Of a stretch of 36,871 bases of DNA, positions 1-7,762 are shown piece after piece. Under the pieces are notes generated by a model. That model worked only from the letters and a program-made list of their open reading frames with translations, ran no database searches and was not told the origin of the DNA. The position numbers and the translations under genes were made by a program. This DNA is from Thermopetrobacter sp. TC1 (GTDB lineage: Bacteria; Pseudomonadota; Alphaproteobacteria; Rhizobiales; Aestuariivirgaceae): contig NZ_JQKX01000003.1 of the NCBI RefSeq assembly GCF_000746275.1, positions 1 to 36,871 on the forward strand, given 5' to 3'. Every line of letters begins with the position of its first letter. Within the stretch, counting starts at the first letter, position 1.

Positions 1-572
1 ACAGTTTATACCCGCTTCTGGCGGTGGTCGCGCAAGGGCGTTTGGGAGCGCCTTTTCAAGCACTTGCGTGAAGATCCGGACTTTGAATATCTGATCATCG
101 ACAGCACCATCGTGCGGGCGCATCAGCATGCTGCCGGCGCAAAAGGGGGGCTCAGGATCAGGCCATCGGACGCTCGCGCGGAGGGCTGAGCTGCAAAATC
201 CACGTCCTTGTCGACGGGCTTGGCAATCCTCTGCGTTTCATTCTCACCGCCGGTCAGGTGGCCGACATTGCGCAAGCCATTGATCTTCTCAAGGGCCTTT
301 CCCTCAGCAAGGTGCTGGCTGACAAGGCCTATGATTCGAACGAACTGCGCGCCTTCATTGCCGGGGCTGGTGGTGAGACGGTGATTCCCTCGAAGCGTTC
401 CCGGACAGTTACCATCCCCCATGACAGAGAAATCTACAAAGAACGCCATCTGGTTGAGTGTTTCATAAACAAAATCAAACACTTCAGGCGCATTGCCACA
501 CGTTATGAAAAAACGGCTCTCTCTTTCTACTCCATGCTCTGTCTATGCGGAGCCATGATCTGGATGCGGTAA
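1..572 (+). CDS. IS5-family DDE transposase, 5'-truncated, two frames joined by a -1 frameshift
   Basis: The product cuts and joins DNA ends to move the IS. The first frame (from base 1) reads through DSTIVRAHQHAAGAKGG and would stop at 187-189. The homologous protein then continues in the -1 frame from about base 150 (AQDQAIGRSRGG) to the stop at 570-572. The switch lies at the run A4G6 (141-150), a plausible slippery site, and both halves keep conserved residues. The DDE triad is visible: D in DSTIVRAH, D in ADKAYDSN, and E in ERHLVECFINKIKHFRR. IS427-group elements normally use two overlapping ORFs, so this is probably programmed frameshifting and not decay. The N-terminal part is outside the window, so activity cannot be judged. 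Confidence 0.85.
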
Positions 573-586
573 ATGTAAACACGCCC
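1..586 (+). mobile_element. IS5-family insertion sequence (IS427-group-like), right part
   Basis: The element enters from beyond the left window edge, so its left end and the N-terminus of its transposase are not visible. It is identified by the transposase below. The right end is placed near 586, where GTAAACACGCCC is followed by TA; read inward this is GGGCGTGTTTAC, a terminus type I recall from IS5-family elements of the IS427 group that target TA-containing sites. Whether a TA duplication exists cannot be tested without the left end. The element stops about 50 bp beyond the stop codon of the convergent merR gene. Confidence 0.8.
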
Positions 587-637
587 TAGACAAGCGCGCG
601 GTAATAAGAGGAGACAGGGCGGACCAATATGTCTCGC

Positions 638-1168
638 TCAGAAGCCTTCCAGCGTGCGCAGGAGCATGCGCCGGGCGGCCTCGAGATCGGTCAGGGCCAG
701 CTTCAGGTCCTCCAGCTCCATAGCCGAAGCCGCTGCTGTCACAGAGATTGAAGACCTTTCTTCAACAGGCTGTTTTTTAACCGGTTCTTCCGCCTGTTCC
801 TGCGGGGGGACCTCCCGTCGCTCGATGACGTCCCGCGCCGCTTTTGGCAGGATGGCACGGGCCTCGCCAACGGGGGCGATTTCAGGGCGCGCCTCGCCGC
901 GGCCAACGGCGATGACGTGTTTCACGCCCTTCTCGCGCAGGATCTTCTGAACGCCCTTGATGGTATAGCCCTCACCATAGAGCAGGGCGCGGATGCCCCT
1001 TAGCAGATCGACATCCTCCGGCCGGTAATAACGACGGCCGCCGGCGCGTTTCATCGGCCGGATTTGTGAAAAGCGCGTCTCCCAGAAACGCAGGACGTGT
1101 TGCGGCACGTCCAGAAGTTCCGCCACCTCCGAGATGGTGCGGAAGGCCTCGGGCGCCTTGTCCTCCAT
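638..1168 (-). CDS. MerR-family transcriptional regulator
   Basis: This 176-residue protein begins with a winged helix-turn-helix of the MerR type at residues 11-75 ([20 protein letters not shown], then [15 protein letters not shown]). The effector half lacks the cysteine clusters of metal-sensing MerR proteins. It is a low-complexity, charged linker followed by a short C-terminal helix ([23 protein letters not shown]). The start is supported by a GGGAGAGG ribosome-binding site. It lies directly downstream of ihfA on the same strand, an arrangement widespread in alphaproteobacteria where this regulator has no firmly assigned target. The two are probably co-transcribed, with 162 bp between them. 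The ligand and regulon are unknown. Confidence 0.85.
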   Translation of the reverse strand: MEDKAPEAFRTISEVAELLDVPQHVLRFWETRFSQIRPMKRAGGRRYYRPEDVDLLRGIRALLYGEGYTIKGVQKILREKGVKHVIAVGRGEARPEIAPVGEARAILPKAARDVIERREVPPQEQAEEPVKKQPVEERSSISVTAAASAMELEDLKLALTDLEAARRMLLRTLEGF

Positions 1169-1330
1169 GGTCCTCTCCCTTCATCGCGCGCATTTACGGG
1201 CACACCATGCCGGCGCGCGGCCGCATCCGCCCCTGCCCCAGCCCCGCAAGGCGTGTCTGGTTTTGTGTGATGTACACCCGCAAACGCAACGGACAGAACC
1301 GGCCAGGCGAATCCAGGCGAATCAGGGCCT

Positions 1331-1627
1331 TCAGGATTCACCGTTGATGCGTTTTTTCATCACCTGGCTTGCGCGAAACGTGAGAACCCGGCGCGGCGTG
1401 ATAGGCACCTCCTCCTTGGTCTTGGGATTGCGGCCGATGCGCTCCTTCTTGTAGCGCACCTCGAAAGTGCCGAACGAGGACAGCTTCACCGTCTCTCCTT
1501 TCACAAGGGTATCGCTGATCTCTTTCAGGACCTGATTGACAAGATCAAGCGATTCACTGCGCGACAGGCCCACCTGCCTGTGAACGGCCTCGCCTAAATC
1601 AGCCCGTGTGATCGTTTTTCCCGCCAT
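1331..1627 (-). CDS. ihfA: Integration host factor subunit alpha
   Basis: The product is the alpha subunit of IHF, the sequence-preferring DNA-bending heterodimer used in nucleoid structure, recombination and transcription control. The 98-residue protein has the HU/IHF fold throughout: a helical dimerisation half ([20 protein letters not shown]) and then [20 protein letters not shown] and the beta-arm segment [19 protein letters not shown]. The family length is about 100. I use the ATG at 1627 because AGGGG lies just upstream; a GTG at 1639 in the same frame would sit inside that ribosome-binding site. The usual alphaproteobacterial upstream partners plsX and fabH are absent from this window. 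Confidence 0.95.
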   Translation of the reverse strand: MAGKTITRADLGEAVHRQVGLSRSESLDLVNQVLKEISDTLVKGETVKLSSFGTFEVRYKKERIGRNPKTKEEVPITPRRVLTFRASQVMKKRINGES

Positions 1628-2148
1628 GTTTCCCCTCACACTCCCTGGATGGGCGGCAGGTTAGCACCGGGTGTTTTCATCGGTCAATATGCACAGACCA
1701 CCAAGTGCCATTGAGTATCAATGACTTGCCCTGGCCTTTCAGCAAGGTGCCGCACGGTTTGACGCAAATTCCTCATTGAACGCATCAACCCGGCGAAAGC
1801 GCAGTCATCCCGGGAAAATTCCCGAAAAGATGACCCCGCCCGCAGATGAGAAAAATGGATATTTACACATTCCACGATACAAGATTGCCATTATTCTCGT
1901 CACCTTGGCGAAGCCCGGTCTCATGTCGCAAACTCATGGGTTTGTGGCCTGAGATACCGGCTGATCTACAATAAGACGATAAATGTGTCGTGTAGTGTGA
2001 CCCCGCCATTCATGCCGTAGGCGGCGTTGAATGCCCTGCCGAACTGTTCGGACCTTGCAATGTTAGTGTGTGATTCCGGTTAAGTCTATGAACCATCAAG
2101 GCAAAACCGCCCCCGTTCAGAGCACCACCCAATCCCGCATGTGCCCCT
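1628..2148. other. Gene-free stretch between ihfA and the queuosine-precursor transporter gene
   Basis: No convincing gene is present; the short open frames here have no recognisable family. Its main content is a diverged family B palindromic repeat at 1868-1999. The ihfA promoter should lie in 1640-1740 on the minus strand (an AT-rich CATATT is present near 1688), but no clean -35/-10 pair is seen. Confidence 0.6.
1868..1999 (-). repeat. Family B dispersed palindromic repeat, diverged copy
   Basis: Relative to the intact copy at 21958-22092, this copy lies in reverse orientation. The shared parts are CTCGTCACC, the central GCAAACTCATG-GTTTGTGGCCTGAGATACCGGCT segment (written here in pieces), and the terminus GTGTCGTGTAGTGTG. 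One of its two inner hairpins carries the alternative loop CTGATCTAC in place of TTTCGCC. The other terminus is degraded (TTCCACGATAC in place of ACTACACGACAC). It is about 132 bp long, against 135 bp for the intact copy. Confidence 0.75.
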
Positions 2149-2838
2149 TCAGTGCGCAATTGTCTCGGCGGCGCGGGCGGCAAACCAGTGATCCAGCGCC
2201 TTGCGCAGCGCGCCATAGGGCGCGAGCATGACCAGCGCCATCAGCATTTTCACCACAAGATCACCCAGCGCCCAGGACACCCAGCGTGGCGCCTCGGTAA
2301 GCCCCGGAATGCCAAACAGCGGCGCTGTCGCGGTGGCGAAATCATCGTTCAGGCCCATGACCGTGCCCGCGGCGGCCGAGAAGGCAAGCGAGAAGAACAC
2401 GAAGGTATCCACAAGCGAGCCGATGAAGGAGGAAACGAGCGGCGGCAGCCACCAGGCCTTCTGGCGCAGGCGATTGAAGATGAAGACATCCAGAAGCTGC
2501 GCCACCAGAAAGGCCGAACCGGAGGCAAGCGCGATCCGGTAATTGGCCAGCCACACCGAGAGGATCACCGCCAGGGCAAAACCGGCATAGACGACCGCAC
2601 GCGCCGCCTTCGGGCCCAGCTGCCGGTTGGTGAGATCAGTTACGAGGAAGGCCACCGGATAGGTGAACGCCGCCCAGGTGAGCAGATCGGCAAGATTGAC
2701 CGGCCCGATCTTCGCCTGCACCGGAAACTGCACGAGAAAATTGGACACCGCAACGATCGCCGTCATCGCCCCAATTCCGGCGATGATGCCACGCAAACGC
2801 GTCCTTTCCGAAAGCCTTGCAGGAGAAGCGTTCTGCAT
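2149..2838 (-). CDS. yhhQ: Queuosine precursor transporter, YhhQ/VUT family
   Basis: This 229-residue inner-membrane protein belongs to the vitamin-uptake-like transporter family that imports queuosine precursors (preQ0/preQ1) for tRNA modification. Visible features are about six hydrophobic segments, the N-terminal NFLVQFPVQAKIGPVNLADLLTW region, FLVTDLTNRQLGPKAARAVV and the signature LVSSFIGSLVDTFVFFSLAF. The length matches the family. A GGAGGG ribosome-binding site lies 8 bases before the ATG. No queuosine biosynthetic gene neighbours it, so transport specificity rests on family resemblance. I looked for a preQ1 riboswitch upstream and did not find a convincing one. Confidence 0.88.
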   Translation of the reverse strand: MQNASPARLSERTRLRGIIAGIGAMTAIVAVSNFLVQFPVQAKIGPVNLADLLTWAAFTYPVAFLVTDLTNRQLGPKAARAVVYAGFALAVILSVWLANYRIALASGSAFLVAQLLDVFIFNRLRQKAWWLPPLVSSFIGSLVDTFVFFSLAFSAAAGTVMGLNDDFATATAPLFGIPGLTEAPRWVSWALGDLVVKMLMALVMLAPYGALRKALDHWFAARAAETIAH

Positions 2839-2953
2839 GCGCCTGCCCTCCTCAACCTTATTGCCCGCAATGACCGCCGCGCGCCGCGCTTTCGCACCTT
2901 AAGTTTTTGGCCTTGCCAGGCGCGCCCCGGGCGGCACCGAACCGTAAGGGACT

Positions 2954-2990
2954 AAAAACGGAAACGCCGGCATCTTTCAAGATGCCGACG
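2954..2990 (-). terminator. Rho-independent terminator of ndk
   Basis: Read on the minus strand, CGTCGGCATCTT pairs with AAGATGCCGGCG (12 bp with one G-U, two-base loop) and is followed by TTTCCGTTTTT. It sits 64 bp beyond the ndk stop codon and separates ndk from the transporter gene. Confidence 0.85.
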
Positions 2991-3053
2991 CCCCAATTCA
3001 CAATCACGGCGTGCGCTTTTCATCAGATGGCACGCCACAGTCCTGCCTGCCGT

Positions 3054-3473
3054 TTACCCGACGATCTCCGAACCGTCGAAGCACAGGGCGATTTCCTTTG
3101 CCGCATTCTCCGGGCTGTCGGATCCATGCACGGAGTTGGCCTCAATGCTTTCGGCAAACTCGGCGCGGATGGTGCCGGGTGCTGCCTCCTTCGGGTTGGT
3201 CGCGCCCATGACCTCGCGATATTTGGCAATGGCGTTCTCGCCCTCCAGCACCTGCAGGACGATGGGCCCGGAAGTCATGAACTCGACAAGATCGTTGAAG
3301 AAGGGCTTGTCCTTGTGCACGGCGTAGAACTGCTCGGCCTGATAGCGCGTCCAGCGCACGCGCTTCTGCGCCACGATGCGCAGGCCCGCCTCCTCGATCT
3401 TGGCAATGATCTTGCCCACGATGTTGCGCCGGGTGGCATCCGGCTTGATGATGGAGAGCGTCCGCTCGACCAT
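3054..3473 (-). CDS. ndk: Nucleoside diphosphate kinase
   Basis: This enzyme transfers the gamma-phosphate from ATP to other (d)NDPs through a phosphohistidine intermediate in the cytosol. The 139-residue protein is full length. It starts with [11 protein letters not shown] and carries the active-site segment NSVHGSDS with the catalytic His at position 116, plus the nucleotide-binding [13 protein letters not shown] at about 91-103. An AAGGGG ribosome-binding site lies about ten bases before the ATG. The gene appears monocistronic: a terminator follows it and a mobile element begins 177 bp upstream of its start. Confidence 0.98.
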   Translation of the reverse strand: MVERTLSIIKPDATRRNIVGKIIAKIEEAGLRIVAQKRVRWTRYQAEQFYAVHKDKPFFNDLVEFMTSGPIVLQVLEGENAIAKYREVMGATNPKEAAPGTIRAEFAESIEANSVHGSDSPENAAKEIALCFDGSEIVG

Positions 3474-3649
3474 GATTGACTGTCCCCTTGCTGTTATCCC
3501 GGCCCGATCAGTGATGGATCGGCGCCCTCATCCGTTTCAGACAAAGCGAAACGGCCACCTTGCCGCGGCGGCCGCATTCGATGTGGGCTTATAGCCCCAA
3601 GCATGAGCGATCCGCAAGAGAGGCCGGGGAAGAGCCTCCGGGAAAAGCG

Positions 3650-4127
3650 CACCATTGTCCAATTAAATCACCCTATACATTGAGAATGATTTTCACCATG
3701 AAGAGCGTGATTGATCACATGCTATGCAGCTGCCTTTATCCAAGTATTCCCCCCTTGCCCAAACTTGGGAGGTTGTTATTTTTGTATTGATTATCAATTA
3801 CTTACGTCATACCCAGGCTTGTCCCGGGTATCCAGGGGCGGTTTACGCATGCGGCGATGGCAGTCAAATTTGGTTCTTCGGGACTCTATTTTTCGAGAGG
3901 AACCTCCCATCAAAAAGCATACGACACAAATCAAGCCTGCTGGTGGGCACCATCGCCCACCAAAAACGCCTCATTTTTGGCCCTGGATTGCCGGAATAAG
4001 TCCGGCAATGACGTTTTCTTTTGTTTATCAATGAGTTAAGCAATACCCCCTAGCTCATGGAAAGTCTTTTTTCTTCGGTCGATTTGGCGTCAACAGCACG
4101 CTTCCTGAATTTTCTTGAACAGGCATG
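3650..4127 (+). mobile_element. Family A non-autonomous (MITE-like) element, copy 1
   Basis: This 478-bp non-coding element is flanked by a perfect 10-bp direct repeat, GGGAAAAGCG (3640-3649 and 4128-4137), which reads as a target-site duplication. Its ends are imperfect inverted repeats: left CACCATTGTCCAATTAAAT, and right, reverse-complemented, CATGCCTGTTCAAGAAAATT. It aligns over nearly its whole length with copy 2 at 22454-22937. Inside are several hairpins: CCCAAACTTGGG near 3759, TACCCAGG/CCCGGGTA (3810-3830), TGGTGGGC/GCCCACCA (3941-3962, perfect 8 bp) and ATTGCCGGA/TCCGGCAAT (3987-4009). No reading frame is shared between the copies, so a transposase would have to act in trans. It separates the divergent genes ndk and nhaD. 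Confidence 0.85.
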
Positions 4128-4317
4128 GGGAAAAGCGGGAGAAAGCCGTTGATATCCGTCCCCCTTCTGCCCGCCATTCCTGCCCGCCCCCTTGCATTGC
4201 AGCCAAAGCGGTTGCATTAAGGCCGGCAACGGGCGGTGCGGTTCATGCCGGGCCTGCTCCTGTTTAAAGGGGATCCGACAGACATTTCGCTCAAATTTCC
4301 AGCGGGAAAGGATAGCC

Positions 4318-5712
4318 ATGCTGCGCATCGCTTCTGGCCTGTTCGCCCTCATCCTTCTGCCGTTTTTCGCTCACGCCGCTCTTGCCATGGAACAGGCCGA
4401 AAGCCATTTGCGGGATCTCACCACCAGCCCCTTTGGCATTGCCGCACTCATCATTTTCATCATCGCCTATATCTTCGTGATTTTCGAAGAGACCCTGGAG
4501 ATGCGCAAATCCAAGCCGGTGCTGCTTGCCGCCGGCCTCATCTGGCTTCTCATCGGCCTTGCCTATCTGGGCACGCCCCAGCAGGAAAAGGTGACCGAAC
4601 TGGCCCGGCACACCCTGCTTGAGTACGGCGAGCTGTTTCTGTTTCTCTTCGTGGCCATCACCTATGTGAACACGCTGGAGGAGCGGGGCGTGTTTCTGGC
4701 CCTGCGGGAAAAGCTGGTCTCCATGGGCTTGAGCTACCGCAAGCTGTTCTGGATCACCGGCTTTCTCGCCTTTTTCCTCTCGCCCTTGCTGGACAATCTC
4801 ACCACCTCGCTGGTGCTGGGCGCGGTGGTCATGGCCGTGGGCATGAAAAGCCCGGCCTTCATTGCGCTCGCCTGCATCAACGTGGTCGTGGCCGCCAATG
4901 CCGGCGGCGCCTACTCGCCCTTCGGTGACATCACCACCCTCATGGTCTGGCAGAAGGGCAAGCTGGAATTCAGTGAATTCTTCGCCATCTTCCTGCCCTC
5001 GCTGGTCAATTTCCTCATTCCGGCGGTGATCATGACCTTCGCCATCCCCAAGATCACGCCGGAGCCGCATGAGGGCAGCGTGCACATGAAGCGCGGCGCC
5101 TGGATCGTCATCGGGCTTTTCGCCGCCACCATCGTCACCGCGGTGTCCTTCAAGAACTATCTGCATCTGCCGCCTGCAATGGGCATGATGCTGGGGCTCG
5201 GCTATCTCGCCGTGTTCAGCTACATCTTCAAGGTCTTCATCCGCCGCCGCATCGGCAACAACAGGGACATCCTCCTCGATTCCTTCAAGGTGATGGAGCG
5301 CACCGAGTGGGACACCCTGCTCTTCTTCTTCGGCGTCATCTTCTCCGTGGGGGGCCTGGGCGTGATCGGCTATCTCGCCAAGATGAGCGAAATTCTCTAC
5401 GTCGGCCTTGGCCCCACCGTGGCCAACACCATCATCGGCATTCTCTCGGCCATTGTGGACAACATCCCGCTCATGTTCGCCGTGCTCACCATGGACCCGC
5501 AGATGTCCGACGGGCAGTGGCTGCTGATCACGCTCACCGCCGGTGTTGGCGGCTCGCTGCTCTCCATCGGCTCTGCCGCCGGCGTTGCCCTCATGGGCCT
5601 GGCGCGGGAGCATTACACCTTCTTCAAGCATCTGAAATGGACCTGGGCGGTGGCGCTGGGCTATTTCGCCTCCATCGCCGTGCACCGTATCCTCAACGCG
5701 CACCTGTTCTGA
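4318..5712 (+). CDS. nhaD: Na+/H+ antiporter, NhaD type
   Basis: This 464-residue inner-membrane antiporter expels Na+ (or Li+) in exchange for protons. The N-terminus looks like a cleavable signal or first membrane segment (residues 1-23, ending AHAALA), followed by about twelve hydrophobic segments. NhaD/ion-transporter family motifs are LSPLLDNLTTSLVLG, NAGGAYSPFGDITTLMVW, SAIVDNIPLMFAV and GVGGSLLSIGSAAGVALMG, with buried Asp and Asn residues likely to form the ion site. I chose the ATG at 4318 because GGGAAAGGA precedes it; the frame is open further upstream (to 4192), but that extension has no signal-like sequence. It probably heads an operon with the next two genes (gaps of 46 and 71 bp). 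Confidence 0.92.
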   Translation: MLRIASGLFALILLPFFAHAALAMEQAESHLRDLTTSPFGIAALIIFIIAYIFVIFEETLEMRKSKPVLLAAGLIWLLIGLAYLGTPQQEKVTELARHTLLEYGELFLFLFVAITYVNTLEERGVFLALREKLVSMGLSYRKLFWITGFLAFFLSPLLDNLTTSLVLGAVVMAVGMKSPAFIALACINVVVAANAGGAYSPFGDITTLMVWQKGKLEFSEFFAIFLPSLVNFLIPAVIMTFAIPKITPEPHEGSVHMKRGAWIVIGLFAATIVTAVSFKNYLHLPPAMGMMLGLGYLAVFSYIFKVFIRRRIGNNRDILLDSFKVMERTEWDTLLFFFGVIFSVGGLGVIGYLAKMSEILYVGLGPTVANTIIGILSAIVDNIPLMFAVLTMDPQMSDGQWLLITLTAGVGGSLLSIGSAAGVALMGLAREHYTFFKHLKWTWAVALGYFASIAVHRILNAHLF

Positions 5713-5758
5713 GGAAAAGGGCCGCCCGGCGTAAACGGGAAAACCGGAAGATCCGCCC

Positions 5759-6886
5759 ATGCCTTGTGAAGTCCACACGCCCGTTCCCTCAACACCGGGC
5801 AATGCTCTGCAACTGGCCGTCTGCCGGTTCGGCCGCGCGGGGGCCCGCCCCAAGGCCTATATTCAGGCGGCCATGCACGCCGATGAAGTACCGGCCATGC
5901 TTGTTGCCGCGCACCTGCGCGCGCTGCTTGAAAAGGCGGACACAGACGGGCGCATTTCGGGCGAAATCATTCTCGTGCCGCAGGCCAATCCCTTGGGCGG
6001 TGCGCAGGAGCTGCTTGGGCATCACCTGGGGCGCTATCACCTGCCCTCGGGGCGCAACTTCAACCGCCACTGGCCGGATGCCTCCGCCGCCGTGTGCGCC
6101 CGGCGCGAGACCTTCGGCGATGATCCCGCGGCCAACGTCCTGCGTGTGCGCGATATCGTCAGGGAATGGCTGGCCGCATTCACGCCCAAACAGCCGGATG
6201 AATACCTCAAGCATTTCCTCATGACCCTGGCGCATGATGCCGATGTGGTCCTTGACCTGCACACCGATGCCGAGGCCCTGCTGCACCTTTATGTGGACAA
6301 GGATCGCTGGCCGGATCTCGCCCCGCTTGCCGCGCTTCTTGATGCGCAGGTGGTGATGCTCTGCCGCGATTCCGGCGGCAATGCCTTCGAGGAAACCGTG
6401 GCAGCGCCCTACATTGCCCTGCGTGAGGCGGGCGTGGCGGTTGATCTGCCTGATACCGTCACCGTGGAGCTGCGCGGGGCGCAGGATGTCTCTGACGATC
6501 TCGCCGCCAGGGATGCCGCCGCCCTCTATGCCTGGCTTGTCCATCGCGGTGTTATTGCCGCCGCCGAGAATGATCCGCACGCCCGCAGCATCCCGACTTT
6601 TACCGGCCTTGCCGCGCCCTTTGCCGCCACCGAGCCGGTGCGCGCCCCTGTGGGCGGGCTTGTCATTTTCACCCGTCCTTTAAGCGCCATGATCGAAACC
6701 GGCGAGACCATCGCCGAAATTCTCGATCCGCAAACCGGCATGCGCACGCCCGCGCCGGCGCAAACATCTGGCCTGCTTTTCACCCGCACTTTGCACAAAT
6801 GGGTGCAGCCCGGCGCCGTGATCGCCAAGATTCAGGGCAAAACCCCCTTGCCGGATCGCACGCCCGGTCAGATGATGACAGACTAG
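5759..6886 (+). CDS. Succinylglutamate desuccinylase/aspartoacylase-family metallohydrolase
   Basis: This 375-residue zinc amidohydrolase belongs to the AstE/AspA branch of the M14-like fold. Zinc ligands are visible as H40 and E43 in MHADEVPA and H168 in DLHTD. RNFNR (99-103) is the usual substrate-binding motif, and E237 in TVELRG is the candidate catalytic glutamate. The C-terminal 90 residues (PVGGLVIFTRPLSAMIETGE onward) form the small lipoyl-like barrel seen in this family. The substrate cannot be read from sequence; no arginine succinyltransferase pathway genes are nearby, so a true AstE role is unlikely. It lies 46 bp after nhaD, pointing to co-transcription and a possible osmolyte or acyl-amino-acid role, which is inference. 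Confidence 0.85.
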   Translation: MPCEVHTPVPSTPGNALQLAVCRFGRAGARPKAYIQAAMHADEVPAMLVAAHLRALLEKADTDGRISGEIILVPQANPLGGAQELLGHHLGRYHLPSGRNFNRHWPDASAAVCARRETFGDDPAANVLRVRDIVREWLAAFTPKQPDEYLKHFLMTLAHDADVVLDLHTDAEALLHLYVDKDRWPDLAPLAALLDAQVVMLCRDSGGNAFEETVAAPYIALREAGVAVDLPDTVTVELRGAQDVSDDLAARDAAALYAWLVHRGVIAAAENDPHARSIPTFTGLAAPFAATEPVRAPVGGLVIFTRPLSAMIETGETIAEILDPQTGMRTPAPAQTSGLLFTRTLHKWVQPGAVIAKIQGKTPLPDRTPGQMMTD

Positions 6887-6957
6887 AGCACACGAAATCA
6901 GCCCCCGGCGTGAACGGTACGAGAGAGGGAAAGCCATCAACCGCGCAAGGGATCGCC

Positions 6958-7701
6958 ATGCCTGAGATAAGGCCGAAAGCGCTGATCTTTGATTGCTACG
7001 GCACACTCATCGACTGGGAAACCGGCATCTGGGATGCCTTTCAGCCGGCCTTGCTCGCCGCAGGCCGCAGCGATATCACCCGCCCGCGCCTGCTGGCCGC
7101 CTATGCCGAGGCCGAAAGCCGCATCGAGGCCGAACATCCCGCCCTGCCCTATGATGAAGTGCTGCGCCGGGTTCATGAGGCGCTCACCCTGGCATTTTCG
7201 CTTGCGAACATCACGCCTGACATGCACACGGCCTTTGCCCGCTCCCTGCCCCACTGGCCGGCCTTTCCTGACAGCGCCGATGCCTTGCGCGCACTGAAAG
7301 AGGCCGGCTTTAAGCTCTTCATCCTCTCCAATGTCCACGAGGCGGGCATTGCCGAATCGGTGAAAAAGCTTGGGATCGCCTTTGACGGCATTTTCACCGC
7401 CGAGAAAATCGGCACCTATAAGCCCGATCTCAACAATTTCCGCTATGCCCTTGAAAGGCTGGAAAAAGATTTTGGCATTGAACGCGATGACGTGCTGCAT
7501 GTGGCCCAGAGCCTGTTTCATGACATCGCGCCGGCCAAGCACCTGAAATTGCGCTGTGCCTGGATCGACCGTCAGAGCCTGCGCCATGGCGGTGACTGGG
7601 GCGCAACCAGCCCGGTGGAAAATCCGCCGCAGCCCGATTTCGTCTTCGACACGCTCGCCGATCTCGCCCGCCACCTGGGGGCGATGGCACCATCGTCATG
7701 A
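6958..7701 (+). CDS. HAD-superfamily hydrolase, 2-haloacid dehalogenase-like
   Basis: This 247-residue protein has the four HAD motifs: nucleophile D12 in FDCYGTLIDW, S124 in FILSNVHEAG, K155 in GTYKPDLNNF, and acidic D189 in HVAQSLFHDI. The helical cap between residues 20 and 95 and the overall length resemble type II haloacid dehalogenases. Motif IV reads QSLFHD and not the SSNxWD typical of proven L-2-haloacid dehalogenases, so dehalogenation is doubtful and a phosphatase role is equally possible. I use the ATG at 6958, preceded by AAGGGA; the frame is open further upstream but would overlap the previous gene. It is probably the last gene of the nhaD operon. Confidence 0.85.
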   Translation: MPEIRPKALIFDCYGTLIDWETGIWDAFQPALLAAGRSDITRPRLLAAYAEAESRIEAEHPALPYDEVLRRVHEALTLAFSLANITPDMHTAFARSLPHWPAFPDSADALRALKEAGFKLFILSNVHEAGIAESVKKLGIAFDGIFTAEKIGTYKPDLNNFRYALERLEKDFGIERDDVLHVAQSLFHDIAPAKHLKLRCAWIDRQSLRHGGDWGATSPVENPPQPDFVFDTLADLARHLGAMAPSS

Positions 7702-7740
7702 ATTCCCGGGACAAACCGGAAAGGAATTTTCTCCGGCGTG

Positions 7741-7762
7741 AAAACAACCGCCGCCGGCTGTT
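7741..7762 (-). terminator. Weak hairpin between convergent HAD gene and rarA
   Basis: On the minus strand AACAGCC pairs with GGTTGTT (7 bp, one G-U) around a six-base loop and is followed by only a short TTTT run, immediately after the rarA stop. It could act as a weak terminator for rarA. Confidence 0.35.

Noticed and set aside
1684-1875. 63-codon minus-strand open frame upstream of ihfA
   Set aside because: No family, no ribosome-binding site, and its 5' part overlaps a family B repeat.
2839-2953. preQ1 riboswitch upstream of the queuosine-precursor transporter gene
   Set aside because: CCAAAAACTTAAGG on the minus strand vaguely recalls the preQ1-I tail, but the required C-rich loop and stem are not present and it lies far from the start codon.
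3711-4034. Small open frames inside the family A element
   Set aside because: They are not conserved in the second copy at 22454-22937 and have no protein family resemblance, so the element is taken as non-coding.
6958-7701. Calling the HAD protein a true 2-haloacid dehalogenase
   Set aside because: The motif IV SSNxWD signature is replaced by QSLFHD, so only the superfamily is claimed.
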